Shown here: piece by piece, positions 1 through 6,568 of the stretch | Numbering within the stretch: the stretch's first letter is position 1 | How the letters are laid out: every line of letters starts with the position of its first letter | Assembly (NCBI GenBank): GCA_046728115.1 | Contig: JBKPDW010000583.1 | Coordinates: forward strand, 1 to 14,049 | Origin: CAVSWN01 sp046728115 | GTDB taxonomy: Bacteria > Acidobacteriota > Vicinamibacteria > Vicinamibacterales > CAVVIG01 | DNA length: 14,049 nt | Direction: 5' to 3' | The notes under the pieces: generated by a model | Seen by the model: the letters and a program-made list of their open reading frames with translations, nothing else | What the model was told of the DNA's origin: nothing | Database searches by the model: none | Translations under genes and position numbers: made by a program

Positions 1-448
1 TGCCCCAGGCATCGAGCCGATCGATGGCGGCGAGCGCCGCGCCGCGATCGGTCCCAAGAGGCGATTCGACCGACACCTCGCTGCCGATCGAGAGGACCAT
101 CACCTCATCGACCGGCCTCAGGGCGCCGACGAACGTTGCCGCCGCGGCCTTGGCCATTGCGAGGCGATCGGCCTTGCGACTGGCCATGCTGAAACTACGA
201 TCGAGGGCAAGCGCAACGGCCAAGGGAAACTCACCGGCGGCAAATGTCGTAATTGTCTCGGACTCGCCGTCTTCGGTAATTCGAAAATCTGCCGCTGTCA
301 GCCCGGCGATCGCCTGACCGTGCGCGTCGGTAACCGTGGCGTACACCTCGACGAGGCTCACGCCGGAGCTAAATTGAGCGTAAAGGAGGGCGGTCGCGAA
401 CAGTGGTACAATCTCGACGGTCGCTCGACCGATACCTTTCTGGAGCAC
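1..448 (-). CDS. VWFA-domain secreted protein, 5' part only
   Basis: The gene runs off the left edge; about 149 codons are visible. After a short basic start (K4, R8) comes a hydrophobic stretch near residues 11-24, which looks like a signal peptide. A segment reading VEVYATVTDAHG follows, then ADFRITEDG near 53-61, and then a MIDAS-type motif D83-R-S85-F-S87 (DxSxS) that opens a von Willebrand A fold. This order (Val-rich strand, 'F.I.EDG', then MIDAS) matches the VWFA-related proteins that are abundant in Acidobacteria. Function is not known beyond likely metal-dependent adhesion or protein binding outside the cytoplasm. I chose the GTG at 448 because it gives a signal peptide and does not run into tatA. 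In-frame ATGs at 490 and 499 would extend it antisense across the tatA start. No clear ribosome-binding site is visible at any of these starts. Confidence 0.75.
   Translation of the reverse strand, partial: MLQKGIGRATVEIVPLFATALLYAQFSSGVSLVEVYATVTDAHGQAIAGLTAADFRITEDGESETITTFAAGEFPLAVALALDRSFSMASRKADRLAMAKAAAATFVGALRPVDEVMVLSIGSEVSVESPLGTDRGAALAAIDRLDAWG
404..412 (+). promoter_or_regulatory. Candidate extended -10 promoter for tatA
   Basis: TGGTACAAT fits an extended -10 element (TGn followed by a TATAAT-like hexamer, 5 of 6). It lies about 40 bp upstream of the tatA ATG, inside the coding region of the divergent VWFA gene. No good -35 box sits 17 bp upstream. The 4-bp gap between the two start codons leaves no room for a promoter, so some internal signal of this kind is expected. 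Not tested. Confidence 0.35.
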
Positions 449-452
449 TGAT

Positions 453-605
453 ATGTTTGGTTCACTCGGAATGCCTGAGCTCCTGATCATCCTGTTCATC
501 GTGGTGCTGATCTTCGGAGCAAACCGTCTGCCGGGTCTCGCGCGGGGGATGGGCAGTGCCGTCAAGAACTTCAAGGACGGCATGAAGGACGACGACAAGT
601 CATAG
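453..605 (+). CDS. tatA: Sec-independent translocase subunit TatA (very short)
   Basis: Twin-arginine translocation pore subunit in the cytoplasmic membrane, expected to oligomerise with TatC to export folded proteins. The 50-residue protein shows the family plan: FG near the N-terminus, PELLIIL leading into one membrane helix (about residues 8-21), the FGANRLPGLAR hinge, then an amphipathic helix with the conserved FKDGMK (about 40-45). The charged tail is only six residues, so the protein is shorter than the usual 60-90. A GGAG at 442-445, seven bases before the ATG, is a plausible ribosome-binding site. The last two codons overlap the 3' end of convergent selB. No tatC or tatB is visible here. 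TatE-type paralogues have the same signature, so TatA versus TatE cannot be separated. Confidence 0.9.
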   Translation: MFGSLGMPELLIILFIVVLIFGANRLPGLARGMGSAVKNFKDGMKDDDKS

Positions 606-2537
606 AATCAGCCGCGAGTCGCCGACACGCCGCGTCAGGCGCTCGCGGTCGAGGTATTCGAGCAGCGGAATCGCAAATTTCCTCGACACGCCAAACCGCT
701 CCTTGAACGTGGCGACGTCGATGCGCGCTCCGGCGCCCGCCGAGGCTTTGATCGCCGCCACTTCCGCTTTCAGCCCTTTTAACGCCTCATCGTGGAAGAC
801 GAGCGTGTCCACACGCACGAGCACTTTCTGCCGCTGCAACAGCTTCACGATCCGATCGGCGACGGCCGGGGGTAAACGGGCGTCGGTGACGATCGTGGCC
901 AGATCCGGCGGCTTCAGGCCCGCGTCGCGATAGGCGCGCGCGATGACCTCCCGCACGCGATCCTCCTCGGGCGTCAGCTCCAGGCGATGGGACGCCAATC
1001 CGACGCGGTCGCGGACGACAATGCGGTTCGCCGCGGCCAGGTCGTCGAGCGCGCGATCGAAAATCGCTGGATGGCCGCGCCCGAAGAGCCGCACGCGGAG
1101 TTCTTCGCGCGGTATGCCTTCCGACAGCGGATCGACGCGGTGATGTTCGGTCAGTGCGGCGCTGATCGCGTCGTTCAGCCGCCGCGAGATCGACGGCGCT
1201 ACCAGGACGTCGCCGGCGACCAGCGCGCGCCCGTCGGCGACGAGCTCTGCGACGCGCGACTGCACGTCGGCGGGACGGACGCCGATCCGCGTCATGAAGG
1301 CGGCGACCGCGAGGCCGCGCGCCCCCGCATCGTCAATCAACGCGACGGCCGCACGCCGTTGAGCCTCTGCCGGATCGTCGAGCATCGGATCGAACGCGAG
1401 CCGACGGCACCGCTCCAGCGCCGTCTCGGTGCGAATCGCGGTTCGAGGCGGGGCTGGATCGAGGACAATGCCGCCGGCAATCGTGACCGGCGGTGAGTAC
1501 GCCCGGACGATGTAGCGATCGCCCCGCGTGAGAACAGCCGGCGCTTCGAGGCGCAGCCGGACGAAGGCGCGCGAGCCGGGCGCGATCGAAGGCACCACGC
1601 GGTCCGCGCCGACCGGGCCGATTACAGCGACACGGCCCAGCAGTTCCGCGGTGCCCTGGTGAAAGCGCACGCGCGCACCGTGTTTGAGCGGCCGGGCTCC
1701 GTCGAGAACCTCAATCATCGCGTCGGCGAGCCGCGTCTCCTCGAACGCGTCGGACGCGACCAGGTTCTGGCCACGCGTCAACTCGTGGACGTCGATGCCG
1801 CCGAGATTGATCGCCGCCCGCTGCCCCGCAATCGCACGCGGCTGACGCTCGCCATGCACGTGTACGCCGCGAACCTTTATGTGTCGATCGCCCGGCTTGA
1901 CCGCGATTTCCTCGTCGGCAGCAATCTGCCCCGACACGAGTGTTCCCGTGACAACGGTGCCAAACCCTTTCATCGAGAACACACGATCGATCGGCAATCT
2001 CGCCGCCGCATCGGTTGGACGTCCGGCGGCATCCGAGCTCGCCCGCACGAGCGCCGCCTTGAGCTCATCGAGGCCAGCGCCCGTCTTCGCCGACACCGGG
2101 ACGATCGGCGCCTTTGCGAGAAACGAGTCCGCAACCAGTTCGCGGACTTCCAGCCGGGCCAGTTCGAGCGTCTCGGCGTCCACGAGATCGGTTTTCGTCA
2201 GAGCGACCAGACCGGTGCCCACGCGAAGCAGCCGGCAGATGTCGAAGTGCTCCCGCGTTTGAGGCATCACCGATTCGTCTGCCGCCACGACCAGTACGAC
2301 GAGGTCGATGCCGCCGACGCCGGCCAGCATGTTCTTGACGAACCGCTCGTGGCCGGGCACGTCGACGAACGCGAAGCGGATGCCGCCGATCGCGGCGTGC
2401 GCGAACCCGAGATCGATCGTGATGCCGCGCGCTTTTTCTTCCTTGAGCCGATCGGGATCCGTTCCGGTCAAGGCGTGGACGAGCGCGCTCTTCCCGTGAT
2501 CGATGTGACCGGCCGTGCCGACGACAACGGATTTCAT
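600..2537 (-). CDS. selB: Selenocysteine-specific elongation factor SelB
   Basis: GTPase that carries Sec-tRNA(Sec) to the ribosome at UGA codons followed by a SECIS element. The 645 residues fit the family (about 600-650). G1 GHIDHGKS is at 10-17, G2 around T40 (RGITIDLGFA), G3 DVPGHE at 59-64, G4 TKTD at 114-117 and G5 SAK at 148-150. EF-Tu-like beta-barrel domains follow, with 'DRVFSMKGFGTVVTGTL' at the start of domain II, and the C-terminal third looks like the winged-helix repeats that bind SECIS RNA. The form GHIDHGKS with RGITIDLGFA separates SelB from EF-Tu. No Shine-Dalgarno sequence precedes the ATG; a 12-bp palindrome overlaps the start. selA, selC, selD and any selenoprotein gene are absent from the window. 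It is the last gene of the minus-strand run, 126 bp after rnr. Confidence 0.95.
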   Translation of the reverse strand: MKSVVVGTAGHIDHGKSALVHALTGTDPDRLKEEKARGITIDLGFAHAAIGGIRFAFVDVPGHERFVKNMLAGVGGIDLVVLVVAADESVMPQTREHFDICRLLRVGTGLVALTKTDLVDAETLELARLEVRELVADSFLAKAPIVPVSAKTGAGLDELKAALVRASSDAAGRPTDAAARLPIDRVFSMKGFGTVVTGTLVSGQIAADEEIAVKPGDRHIKVRGVHVHGERQPRAIAGQRAAINLGGIDVHELTRGQNLVASDAFEETRLADAMIEVLDGARPLKHGARVRFHQGTAELLGRVAVIGPVGADRVVPSIAPGSRAFVRLRLEAPAVLTRGDRYIVRAYSPPVTIAGGIVLDPAPPRTAIRTETALERCRRLAFDPMLDDPAEAQRRAAVALIDDAGARGLAVAAFMTRIGVRPADVQSRVAELVADGRALVAGDVLVAPSISRRLNDAISAALTEHHRVDPLSEGIPREELRVRLFGRGHPAIFDRALDDLAAANRIVVRDRVGLASHRLELTPEEDRVREVIARAYRDAGLKPPDLATIVTDARLPPAVADRIVKLLQRQKVLVRVDTLVFHDEALKGLKAEVAAIKASAGAGARIDVATFKERFGVSRKFAIPLLEYLDRERLTRRVGDSRLIL

Positions 2538-2546
2538 GACGTCATG
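2535..2546. repeat. 12-bp perfect palindrome at the selB start codon
   Basis: CATGACGTCATG reads the same on both strands and includes the selB start codon (2535-2537). It could be an operator or a small mRNA structure at the initiation site, or chance. The rest of the 126-bp gap (2538-2663) between rnr and selB holds short repeated words, for example ATCAGCCA at 2629 and 2644 and GCCATTC at 2618 and 2648, but no strong promoter or terminator. Confidence 0.5.
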
Positions 2547-2663
2547 GTCGAATGTATCGATCTCTGATCGGTGCCAGGCGCAAGGTCATCGCGTTGTCAC
2601 GACCGTTTCGCCATGAGGCCATTCGGCTATCAGCCACTCACCCATCAGCCATTCTCAGAGAGG

Positions 2664-4916
2664 CTATCGCCGCCCGGGCTTGCGCCTCCCGCGCTCCCGA
2701 CGTCCGAGCCGTTGTTTGGGTCGCCGTTCGGGTCGCGGCGCCGCTTTGCTGCGCCGCGGGCCGCGCTCACCCTCGCGCACGCGCTCGAGGATCTCGACCA
2801 GCCCGAGATCCACCTGACGCAGCTCCATATTCACGCGAATGACCTGCACCTTCACCTTGTCGCCGAGCCGGTAGACCTTCTGCGTGTTCTCCCCGCGCAG
2901 CAGATGCGCGTCCTCGATGAAGCGATAGTAGTCGTCCGCCATCGTCGACACGTGGACCATGCCTTCGACGAAGTGCTCGATCAGCTCGATGAACAGCCCG
3001 AACGGCGCGACGCCGGTGACGTACCCTTCGAACTCGTCACCGACCTTGTCGGCCATGAACTTTACTTTCTTCCACTGCAACAGTTCGCGCTCGGCATCAT
3101 CGGCGCGCCGCTCCATCTCGGATGTGTGCCGCGCAATTTCCGGCAGCTCCTCCTGTCGTTCTTCGCGGCTTTCCTCATCGAGAAGCCTGTGGCGGGCGGC
3201 TCGGAGCGCTCGATGCACGACCAGGTCCGGGTAGCGCCGAATCGGCGACGTGAAATGCGTATAGCTTGGCGCCGCCAGCCCGAAGTGGCCGAGGTTTTCC
3301 GGACCGTACCGCGCCTTCTGCATCGAGCGCAGCATCAGAAACGCAATCGGCTTCTCTTCAGGTTTCCCCTGAATGCGCTCGATCAGCTTCTGAAACTGAC
3401 GCGGCCGGAGCCCGCTCAGCGGCGCCGCCAGGCTGTAGCCGAACCCCGAGATGAACTCCTCGAACTTCGCGACTTTGAGCACATCGGGCTCTTCGTGAAT
3501 CCGGTACAGGGAGGGCGCGCCCTGCGACTCGATCCATGACGCCACGGTTTCATTCGCGAGCAGCATGAATTCTTCGATGACGCGATGGGCGACATTACGC
3601 TGCAGCGCGATAATCGCTTCGACCATGCCCCCCTCGTCAATGACGACCTCGGCTTCGTTGAGGTCGAAATCGATCGATCCGCGGCGACGGCGCGCGTCAT
3701 TCAGGATCTGAAACAACTCGCGCATCTGCTCGAACATCGGCACGAGCGGCGCATATTGTTGCATCAACGCCGGATCGCGGTCGGTCAGAATGCCGTTCAC
3801 GGCCGTGTACGTCATCCGCTCGTCGCTGTTGATGACGCCGTCGTGGAATTCGTACCGGACCACCTCGCCATGCCGGTTCACCTCCATCAGGCACGACTGC
3901 ACCAGCCGATCCACGTGCGGATTGAGGCTGCACAGACCGGTCGCAAGCTCCCACGGAAACATATGAACGGCGCGCTCGGGAAAATAGACCGACGTGCCGC
4001 GTTCGTATGCCTCCTGATCGAGCGCACTGCCTTCCTCCACGTAGTGCGACACGTCGGCGATGTGCACGCCGAGCCAGAAGTGGCCGTTCGCCAGCTTCTC
4101 AATCGTGATCGCATCGTCAAAATCGCGAGCGTGCTCGCCGTCGATGGTGACCGTCTGGAGACCGCGAAAGTCGGTGCGACCGCGGATGTCGCGCTCAGAC
4201 ACGGACGCGCCGAGCGCCACTGCCTCCGCGACGGCCTCGGCGGAATGTGCGTCTGGTATGCCGTATTTCCGGATGATGAGTTCGGTGTCCACGCCTGGCG
4301 CATCGATGTGGCCAAGCACCTCGGCCACGCGTCCGATCGCACCTCGCGCCGCAGTCGGCCAGCGCGTGAGCTCCGCCGTGACCATCTCGCCAGGCGACGC
4401 TCCCCCCTCCTGGCCGGGCGGTATGAAGATATCCATCAGGACGCGCCGATCGAATGGCACCACGTAGCCCATCCCATCGTCGCCGCGGTCGTATCGTCCG
4501 GCGATCCACGTGTTGCGGCGCTCGAGGATGCGGATGACGCGCCCTTCGACCCGACCGTCGTCCTTGACGCGCTCGATGCGCACGACGACACGATCGCCGT
4601 GCATCGCCTCATTGAGATGTGGACCCGAAATGTAGATGTCGCCGCCGGAATCGATCGGACGCTCCGGCGTGACGAACCCGTACCCCGCCGGATGCGTCTG
4701 CAGGCGGCCGACGTACAGGTCCATTTTTTCGGGCAGGCCGAATCGGTGGCCTCTGATCTGGATGAGATCGCCTGATGCCACCAGCGAGTTGACGTGCCGT
4801 TTGAACGTTCGACGGTCGTCACGTGGAATCTTGAGAATTTGCAAAAGCTCGCGCAGGCCGGCGGGATGATGTACCCGGTCCCGCATCAGCGCGAGCACCT
4901 GATCGCGTGAATACAT
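2664..4916 (-). CDS. rnr: Ribonuclease R (3'-5' exoribonuclease)
   Basis: Processive 3'-to-5' exoribonuclease that degrades structured RNA, including rRNA and mRNA in quality control. The 750 residues carry the full RNase R order: an N-terminal winged helix (about 1-62), cold-shock domains (first one from about 68, with HPAGYGFVTPE), the RNB catalytic domain (about 245-575), an S1 domain (about 625-710; GDEFEGYVTGVAPFGLFIEL), and an Arg/Lys-rich tail (about 712-750). The RNB metal-binding set DGEHARDFDDAI is intact (D259, D265, D267, D268). The downstream FTSPIRRYPDLVVHRAL motif at about 555-571 is also intact. The N-terminal helix and basic tail favour RNase R over RNase II. The ATG lies 5 bp after the glycerate kinase stop with no clear Shine-Dalgarno sequence, so translational coupling in one transcript is likely. 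Confidence 0.96.
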   Translation of the reverse strand: MYSRDQVLALMRDRVHHPAGLRELLQILKIPRDDRRTFKRHVNSLVASGDLIQIRGHRFGLPEKMDLYVGRLQTHPAGYGFVTPERPIDSGGDIYISGPHLNEAMHGDRVVVRIERVKDDGRVEGRVIRILERRNTWIAGRYDRGDDGMGYVVPFDRRVLMDIFIPPGQEGGASPGEMVTAELTRWPTAARGAIGRVAEVLGHIDAPGVDTELIIRKYGIPDAHSAEAVAEAVALGASVSERDIRGRTDFRGLQTVTIDGEHARDFDDAITIEKLANGHFWLGVHIADVSHYVEEGSALDQEAYERGTSVYFPERAVHMFPWELATGLCSLNPHVDRLVQSCLMEVNRHGEVVRYEFHDGVINSDERMTYTAVNGILTDRDPALMQQYAPLVPMFEQMRELFQILNDARRRRGSIDFDLNEAEVVIDEGGMVEAIIALQRNVAHRVIEEFMLLANETVASWIESQGAPSLYRIHEEPDVLKVAKFEEFISGFGYSLAAPLSGLRPRQFQKLIERIQGKPEEKPIAFLMLRSMQKARYGPENLGHFGLAAPSYTHFTSPIRRYPDLVVHRALRAARHRLLDEESREERQEELPEIARHTSEMERRADDAERELLQWKKVKFMADKVGDEFEGYVTGVAPFGLFIELIEHFVEGMVHVSTMADDYYRFIEDAHLLRGENTQKVYRLGDKVKVQVIRVNMELRQVDLGLVEILERVREGERGPRRSKAAPRPERRPKQRLGRRERGRRKPGRR

Positions 4917-4921
4917 TGAAT

Positions 4922-6223
4922 TTAGGCTAGCAGAAGTACCTGAAGGTCGCCGACGTTGGTACCGGTCGGACCTGTGCGGATGAGATCGCCAAGCGCGTCG
5001 AAAAACGCATACGTGTCATTGGCCGCAAGAAATCGTGAGGGCGCCAGCGCCGCCGATCGCGCCCGTTCCAGCGTCGCCGTATCGACGATGGCGCCGGCAG
5101 CGTCGGTTGGGCCGTCAATGCCGTCGGTGCCGAGGCTGGCCAGCGCGGCAGCACTTCCCAGTTGCGACAGCGCTTCAGCAGAGGCCAGCGCAAATTCCTG
5201 GTTGCGCCCGCCCTTGCCGTGGCCTCTCACGGTCACGGTCGTTTCGCCGCTCGACACGATGCACAGCGGCCTCGGCTGGTCCTGCGCCAACGACGCGACG
5301 GCGCGAAAATGCGCGACGGCTGCGTGCCGGGCTTCGCCTACGATCGCCGCCTCGATGCGAACCGCGTGATAGCCGAGCCCGACCGCCTTTGCCGCAGCGC
5401 CGAACATCGCGCCACCGCGACCGCCAATCACCGAGACCTCCGATCGCACCAGCCGCGGATATTTCGGCTTCGGCGTTTCCGGCAGCTGTCCCGCCGCGCC
5501 TCGATCCAGCCTCGCGACAACCGCCGCCGGATACGACCGCGCGCCGCCGTAACGATCGAGCAACTGCCGCGCGTCCGCAAACGTTGTCGCGTCGGGCACG
5601 GTCGGTCCCGAGGCGATCACGCTGACATCGTCGCCGACGACGTCGGAGATGACGTAAGTCCGGACCGGTCCGGTCGCGCGACTCGCGAGCCATCCGCCCT
5701 TGATTGCGGACAGATGCTTTCGCACCGTGTTCAGCGACTGGATGTCGGCCCCTGCGCGCAGCAATTGAGCGGTCGCACGGCGCTTGTCGTCGAGGGTCAC
5801 GCCGTCGGCGGGCACGGCCATGAGCGAGGACGCGCCGCCCGACAAGAGCACGAGCAGCGTCTCGTCGAGTTCGAGGGTCTCAGCGATTTCCAGTGCCCTC
5901 CGCCCCGCGCGTTCGCTTCCTTCGTCAGGCACCGGATGCCCGCCCCCGATCGATTCAAAAGTGCCGAACGCGTCGGGCGAGGGACCGACGATCAGTCCGG
6001 AACGCAGCCGGTCCTTCAGAACGCTCGACGCGGCCTTTGCCATCGGGGAGGCGGCCTTCCCAGCAGCCACCGTCCGAAAAAAGGGGCCGTGGCCCTTTTT
6101 GTCGGGCGAACGCGCGAGATCGGCGAGGGCGAGCCGTGTCAGCTCAGCCGCATCGACTGCGCGAATGGCGGCACGGATAATATCCAGAAGATCGTGGCGT
6201 AGATTGGCGAGAGAACGCGTCAG
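4922..6223 (-). CDS. gckA: Glycerate 2-kinase, DUF4147/MOFRL family
   Basis: Phosphorylates D-glycerate, in this family normally to 2-phosphoglycerate, feeding lower glycolysis; cytoplasmic. Counting from a CTG at 6223 gives 433 residues, normal for the family. The N-terminal part (LRHDLLDIIRAAIRAVDAAEL, then VAAGKAASPMA), GGGHPVPDEGS, LLSGGASSLM, NTVRKHLSAIKGG, SDVVGDD and SGPTVPD belong to the DUF4147 domain. SGETTVTVRGHGKGGRNQE, GTDGIDGPTDAAGA and the closing GPTGTNVGDLQ belong to the MOFRL domain. The first GTG in frame is at 6070, but starting there removes the conserved first helix. Between the in-frame stop at 6233-6235 and 6070 there is no ATG, GTG or TTG. The CTG overlaps the upstream ORF's stop as CTGA, which argues for a coupled non-standard start. 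The exact start is inferred. Confidence 0.92.
   Translation of the reverse strand: MTRSLANLRHDLLDIIRAAIRAVDAAELTRLALADLARSPDKKGHGPFFRTVAAGKAASPMAKAASSVLKDRLRSGLIVGPSPDAFGTFESIGGGHPVPDEGSERAGRRALEIAETLELDETLLVLLSGGASSLMAVPADGVTLDDKRRATAQLLRAGADIQSLNTVRKHLSAIKGGWLASRATGPVRTYVISDVVGDDVSVIASGPTVPDATTFADARQLLDRYGGARSYPAAVVARLDRGAAGQLPETPKPKYPRLVRSEVSVIGGRGGAMFGAAAKAVGLGYHAVRIEAAIVGEARHAAVAHFRAVASLAQDQPRPLCIVSSGETTVTVRGHGKGGRNQEFALASAEALSQLGSAAALASLGTDGIDGPTDAAGAIVDTATLERARSAALAPSRFLAANDTYAFFDALGDLIRTGPTGTNVGDLQVLLLA
6078..6100. terminator. Terminator-like inverted repeat inside glycerate kinase gene
   Basis: An A-rich arm with GGGGCC is followed after GT by GGCCCTTTTT. A GC-rich stem of about 5 bp is therefore bounded by A and T runs, so each strand would give a hairpin followed by about five U residues. 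It falls at about codons 42-49 of the glycerate kinase (residues DKKGHGPFF), between the inferred CTG start and the first GTG. It looks like a bidirectional intrinsic terminator or attenuator, but the loop is tight and it is translated sequence, so it may be inactive. Confidence 0.35.
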
Positions 6224-6504
6224 TGGGTCTGTCTAGGATCCGACCAAGCCGAAAGCCCGGTCACGACGTCAAATTTTTTCAGGAGCGAGCTGACTAACTG
6301 GGGGGCGTTGTCTTTCGTGGAGAGCTGTTCGATCTGACTCATGACTCTGGAGAGGGCTGCTTCAACGTCTGTGATGGCTCTCTCCGAGTAATACGGCCTT
6401 TGCTGCTGTAGACATCGCTGGTGCTTGAGGAACTCTTCGCGGTAGAACTCGGCGATCGAATGCTGCGCGTTGATCGGCCTCGAGTCGAGTGCGATGCGTG
6501 GCAT
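6220..6504 (-). CDS. Small hypothetical protein, 94 residues
   Basis: I do not recognise this protein. It starts MPRIALDSRPINAQHSIAEF and looks soluble and mostly helical. It has a Gln- and Arg-rich patch (about residues 28-40: HQRCLQQQRPYYSER) and amphipathic helices in its second half, with no membrane span, signal peptide or Cys/His metal motif. I chose the ATG at 6504 because GAGGG lies about six bases before it; an in-frame TTG at 6516 would add four residues. It sits 64 bp after ftsX, and its TGA overlaps the likely CTG start of the glycerate kinase. Its base composition looks lower in GC than its neighbours, for example T- and A-rich runs around 6266-6277, which could mean an acquired or lineage-specific gene. 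The amino-acid mix looks like real protein, but homologues were not searched. Confidence 0.6.
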   Translation of the reverse strand: MPRIALDSRPINAQHSIAEFYREEFLKHQRCLQQQRPYYSERAITDVEAALSRVMSQIEQLSTKDNAPQLVSSLLKKFDVVTGLSAWSDPRQTH

Positions 6505-6520
6505 GCAGGCCCTCAAGTGG

Positions 6521-6550
6521 ATTGTCCGACTGTTACTTTTTCAGTGTAAG
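6521..6550 (-). promoter_or_regulatory. Candidate promoter before the 94-residue ORF
   Basis: Read on the minus strand, CTTACA (6550-6545, 4 of 6 to the -35 consensus) and GACAAT (6526-6521, 4 of 6 to the -10 consensus) are 18 bp apart. They would start a transcript a few bases ahead of the 94-residue ORF. The same gap holds a 7-bp inverted repeat, CTTTTTC at 6536-6542 and GAAAAAG at 6557-6563, around the -35 region. Weak evidence. Confidence 0.25.
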
Positions 6551-6568
6551 CCTGACGAAAAAGGTGTG

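Noticed and set aside
24..317. 97-codon plus-strand frame at the left edge
   Set aside because: The minus strand here encodes the MIDAS-bearing VWFA segment. The plus frame is Ala/Ser/Arg-rich without motifs and has no ribosome-binding site.
1659..2567. 302-codon open frame on the plus strand opposite selB
   Set aside because: Antisense shadow of a GC-rich conserved gene. Its translation is Arg/Asp/His-rich without any motif, while the minus strand encodes complete SelB.
2585..2663. Possible intrinsic terminator after rnr
   Set aside because: GGCTGATAGCC can form a 4-bp stem, but no T-run follows on the minus strand. Too weak to call.
2538..2663. Possible tRNA-Sec (selC) gene next to selB
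   Set aside because: No acceptor-stem pairing, no TTC-loop (GGTTCGA-type) sequence and no UCA anticodon arm could be found. None of the other gaps is a better fit.
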